A stretch of 6,679 nt of DNA, taken from Gemmatimonadaceae bacterium. Lineage in GTDB: Bacteria; Gemmatimonadota; Gemmatimonadetes; Gemmatimonadales; Gemmatimonadaceae. Shown in pieces: positions 5,428 to 6,679 of this stretch (position 1 is its first letter; the number at the start of each line of letters is the position of its first letter). The notes beneath the pieces are model-generated. The model saw only the letters and a program-made list of their open reading frames with translations. It was not told the DNA's origin and did not search any database. Made by a program: the position numbers and the translations under genes. The stretch covers positions 1 to 6,679 of the forward strand of contig JACCRL010000193.1 of NCBI GenBank assembly GCA_013813605.1, written 5' to 3'.

Positions 5428-6483
5428 TTGACACGGCGGCTCAACATCACGAATGGCGACATCGCGGTGGGTGCGATGCGCGCGGCGGGCGTGACAGGCG
5501 ACACTATCCCCTGGCGCGACGTCCTGCACGAAGGTCCGGTCAACGCTGCGCTGCCCCTCGAGGAGCTTAGCGAGGAGAGAGCGAGATTCATCGCCGAGCG
5601 GGGCTGGGGCGAGTTTGAGTATGTGAGAGGTCAATTTGCCGAGCGGGACCGCGCGATAACCGAGCGCGCGGAAAAAGACGAGGTTGTCCTGTGGTTCGAG
5701 GACGATCTCTACGATCAGCTCCAGCTCCTCCAGCTCCTCCATTTCTTCGCCTCCGACCGCCGCAAGGGGCAAAAGCTGTCGCTCGTGCAGGTGGACGGAT
5801 ACATCCCTCCGCTGTCGCCGGCTGCAATCCGCGAGCATCAGGGTAAGAGGGCGCCGGTCTCTGCCGCGCAACTCGAGCTGGGCGCTCGCGCGTGGATGGC
5901 TTTCGGCTCGAGCGACCCAGCGGGGATGGCCAGAATACTGGCAGAGGATACCTCGGCACTACGGTACCTCGCTCCCGCCCTCAGGAGGTTGATGCAGGAA
6001 TATCCTGCTGTTGAGCATGGTCTCTCCCGGGTCGAAGCCGAGACGTTGACTGCCGTCGAAGCCGGCCATGCGACGCCTGTGTCGGCATTCATGGAGGTCG
6101 CGAGAAAGGAGGAAAGCATCTTCCTCGGCGATACCGTTTTTTACTGGCACCTCGAGCGCCTCAGCGCGGGCGAACGCCCGCTCGTGACCTGGACGGACGG
6201 AGCCCGATTCACGGTGCCGAACCCGACCGACGCCGGGTCATTCCACCCCGGGGAGCTCGCCGTCACCGATGTGGGGCGCGATGTGCTCGCCGGCCGCCTC
6301 GACTGGCAGCGCATCAACGCCACGGCGCGCTGGATCGGCGGCGTGGAGATACAGCCGCGCGAAGGCGGGTGGCGGTGGGATCGAACGGCGCGCGCTCTGG
6401 TGCAGGTTGCGACCGGTTCGGACGGCAAGCGCGCCGGGAAGAGCGGAAAGGATAAGAAGCGGCCGGGCGGGGGTCCGCGTTGA
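5428..6483 (+). CDS. DUF1835 domain-containing protein of unknown function
   Basis: The 351-residue product opens with LNITNGDIAVGAM and DTIPWRDVLHEGPV (residues 5-38), the hallmark of the DUF1835 family. A second conserved block, VVLWFEDDLYDQLQLLQLLH (86-105), is also typical of these proteins. The C-terminal part has AVTDVGRDVLAGRLDWQRIN and then RWIGGVEI...WRWD (278-318), followed by a Lys/Gly-rich tail (333-351) that is probably disordered. The biochemical role is not known to me. No signal peptide or membrane segment is seen, so it is probably cytoplasmic. The start is TTG 5428: an in-frame stop lies at 5413-5415, no ATG or GTG occurs between it and the conserved ITNGD, and the next ATG (codon 17) would remove that motif. 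No clear Shine-Dalgarno precedes it, so translation may depend on ribosomes ending at the lptD stop 4 bases upstream. The gene's stop overlaps the next start. Confidence 0.85.
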   Translation: MTRRLNITNGDIAVGAMRAAGVTGDTIPWRDVLHEGPVNAALPLEELSEERARFIAERGWGEFEYVRGQFAERDRAITERAEKDEVVLWFEDDLYDQLQLLQLLHFFASDRRKGQKLSLVQVDGYIPPLSPAAIREHQGKRAPVSAAQLELGARAWMAFGSSDPAGMARILAEDTSALRYLAPALRRLMQEYPAVEHGLSRVEAETLTAVEAGHATPVSAFMEVARKEESIFLGDTVFYWHLERLSAGERPLVTWTDGARFTVPNPTDAGSFHPGELAVTDVGRDVLAGRLDWQRINATARWIGGVEIQPREGGWRWDRTARALVQVATGSDGKRAGKSGKDKKRPGGGPR

Positions 6484-6679
6484 GCAGTGATCTCGTCATC
6501 GACGGAAATTCGCTGACGATCGAAGATGCATACGCTGTCGCAGTGGATCGGCGCCGCGTCAGCCTCGCCAGGAAGGCGCGGAAAAGGATGGAGCGGACGC
6601 GCGGTGTAGTCGCAGACATTGTCGGCCGCAACGAGGTGGTTTACGGAGTGACGACGGGATTCGGAAAGCTGTCCGAAGT
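6480..6679 (+). CDS. hutH: Histidine ammonia-lyase family protein, N-terminal part (continues past the window)
   Basis: The first 66 codons read SSDLVIDGNSLTIEDAYAVA and later NEVVYGVTTGFGKLSE. The latter is the conserved N-terminal active-site loop of aromatic amino acid ammonia-lyases; Y55 corresponds to the catalytic Tyr53 of Pseudomonas putida histidine ammonia-lyase. The family removes ammonia from histidine to give urocanate (first step of histidine breakdown) using a self-made MIO cofactor from an Ala-Ser-Gly triad, which lies outside the window. The start is TTG 6480: an in-frame stop at 6453-6455 precedes it and no ATG or GTG lies between. TTG shares bases with the TGA of the previous gene (TTGA), so the two are probably coupled. 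A G-rich stretch (about 6465-6473) may serve as a weak ribosome binding site. Phenylalanine or tyrosine ammonia-lyases share this loop, so substrate cannot be fixed from this fragment; histidine is the commonest bacterial case. Confidence 0.88.
   Translation, partial: MSSDLVIDGNSLTIEDAYAVAVDRRRVSLARKARKRMERTRGVVADIVGRNEVVYGVTTGFGKLSE

Noticed and set aside
5714..5740. Short 9-base tandem-like repeat (cagctcctc units)
   Set aside because: It encodes the conserved QLQLLQLL block of the DUF1835-type protein, so it is explained by leucine/glutamine coding rather than by a repeat element.

Overview
The window comes from a high-GC, Gram-negative (two-membrane) bacterium. It reads as one dense, all plus-strand gene run: partial tolB, a lipoprotein of the CpoB/YbgF type, a very long gene joining TatC to LptD, a DUF1835-type protein, and the first 66 codons of a histidine ammonia-lyase-type gene. 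The lipoprotein, LptD and Tol components require an outer membrane. The protein style (Arg/Ala/Ser-rich, TTG starts, an Asn/Thr-rich LptD barrel with no clear C-terminal aromatic signature) suggests to me Gemmatimonadota or a related soil phylum. That placement is inference, not something the sequence proves.

Layout. Positions 1-895 hold the 3' part of tolB: the end of its N-terminal domain and the beta-propeller. Its stop overlaps the start of cpoB (892-1662) by 4 bases. After a 14-base gap carrying a good ribosome binding site comes 1677-5423, a single uninterrupted 1248-codon frame. It encodes a complete six-helix TatC (about residues 1-240), a charged linker (241-271), a signal-peptide-like segment with an A-A-A/Q cleavage site (272-290), and a complete LptD with an OstA-like periplasmic domain and a large beta-barrel (291-1248). 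Four bases later a TTG starts the DUF1835 gene (5428-6483). Its TGA stop overlaps the TTG start of the ammonia-lyase gene (6480 to beyond the window end). No intergenic gap exceeds 14 bases, so there is no room for a conventional terminator or promoter between genes, and I see no RNA genes, mobile elements or CRISPR arrays.

How the genes fit together. The first three genes are cell-envelope functions: the Tol system (outer-membrane constriction and integrity), Tat export of folded proteins, and LPS insertion into the outer membrane. Tight packing suggests they are co-transcribed and translationally coupled. The last two genes look metabolic or unknown and may simply be carried in the same transcription unit.

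The most notable element is the TatC-LptD fusion. An inner-membrane translocase subunit and an outer-membrane barrel cannot stay one folded chain in any simple model. The signal-peptide-like segment exactly at the junction suggests a precursor cut by signal peptidase I into two proteins, an arrangement I do not know to have been described.
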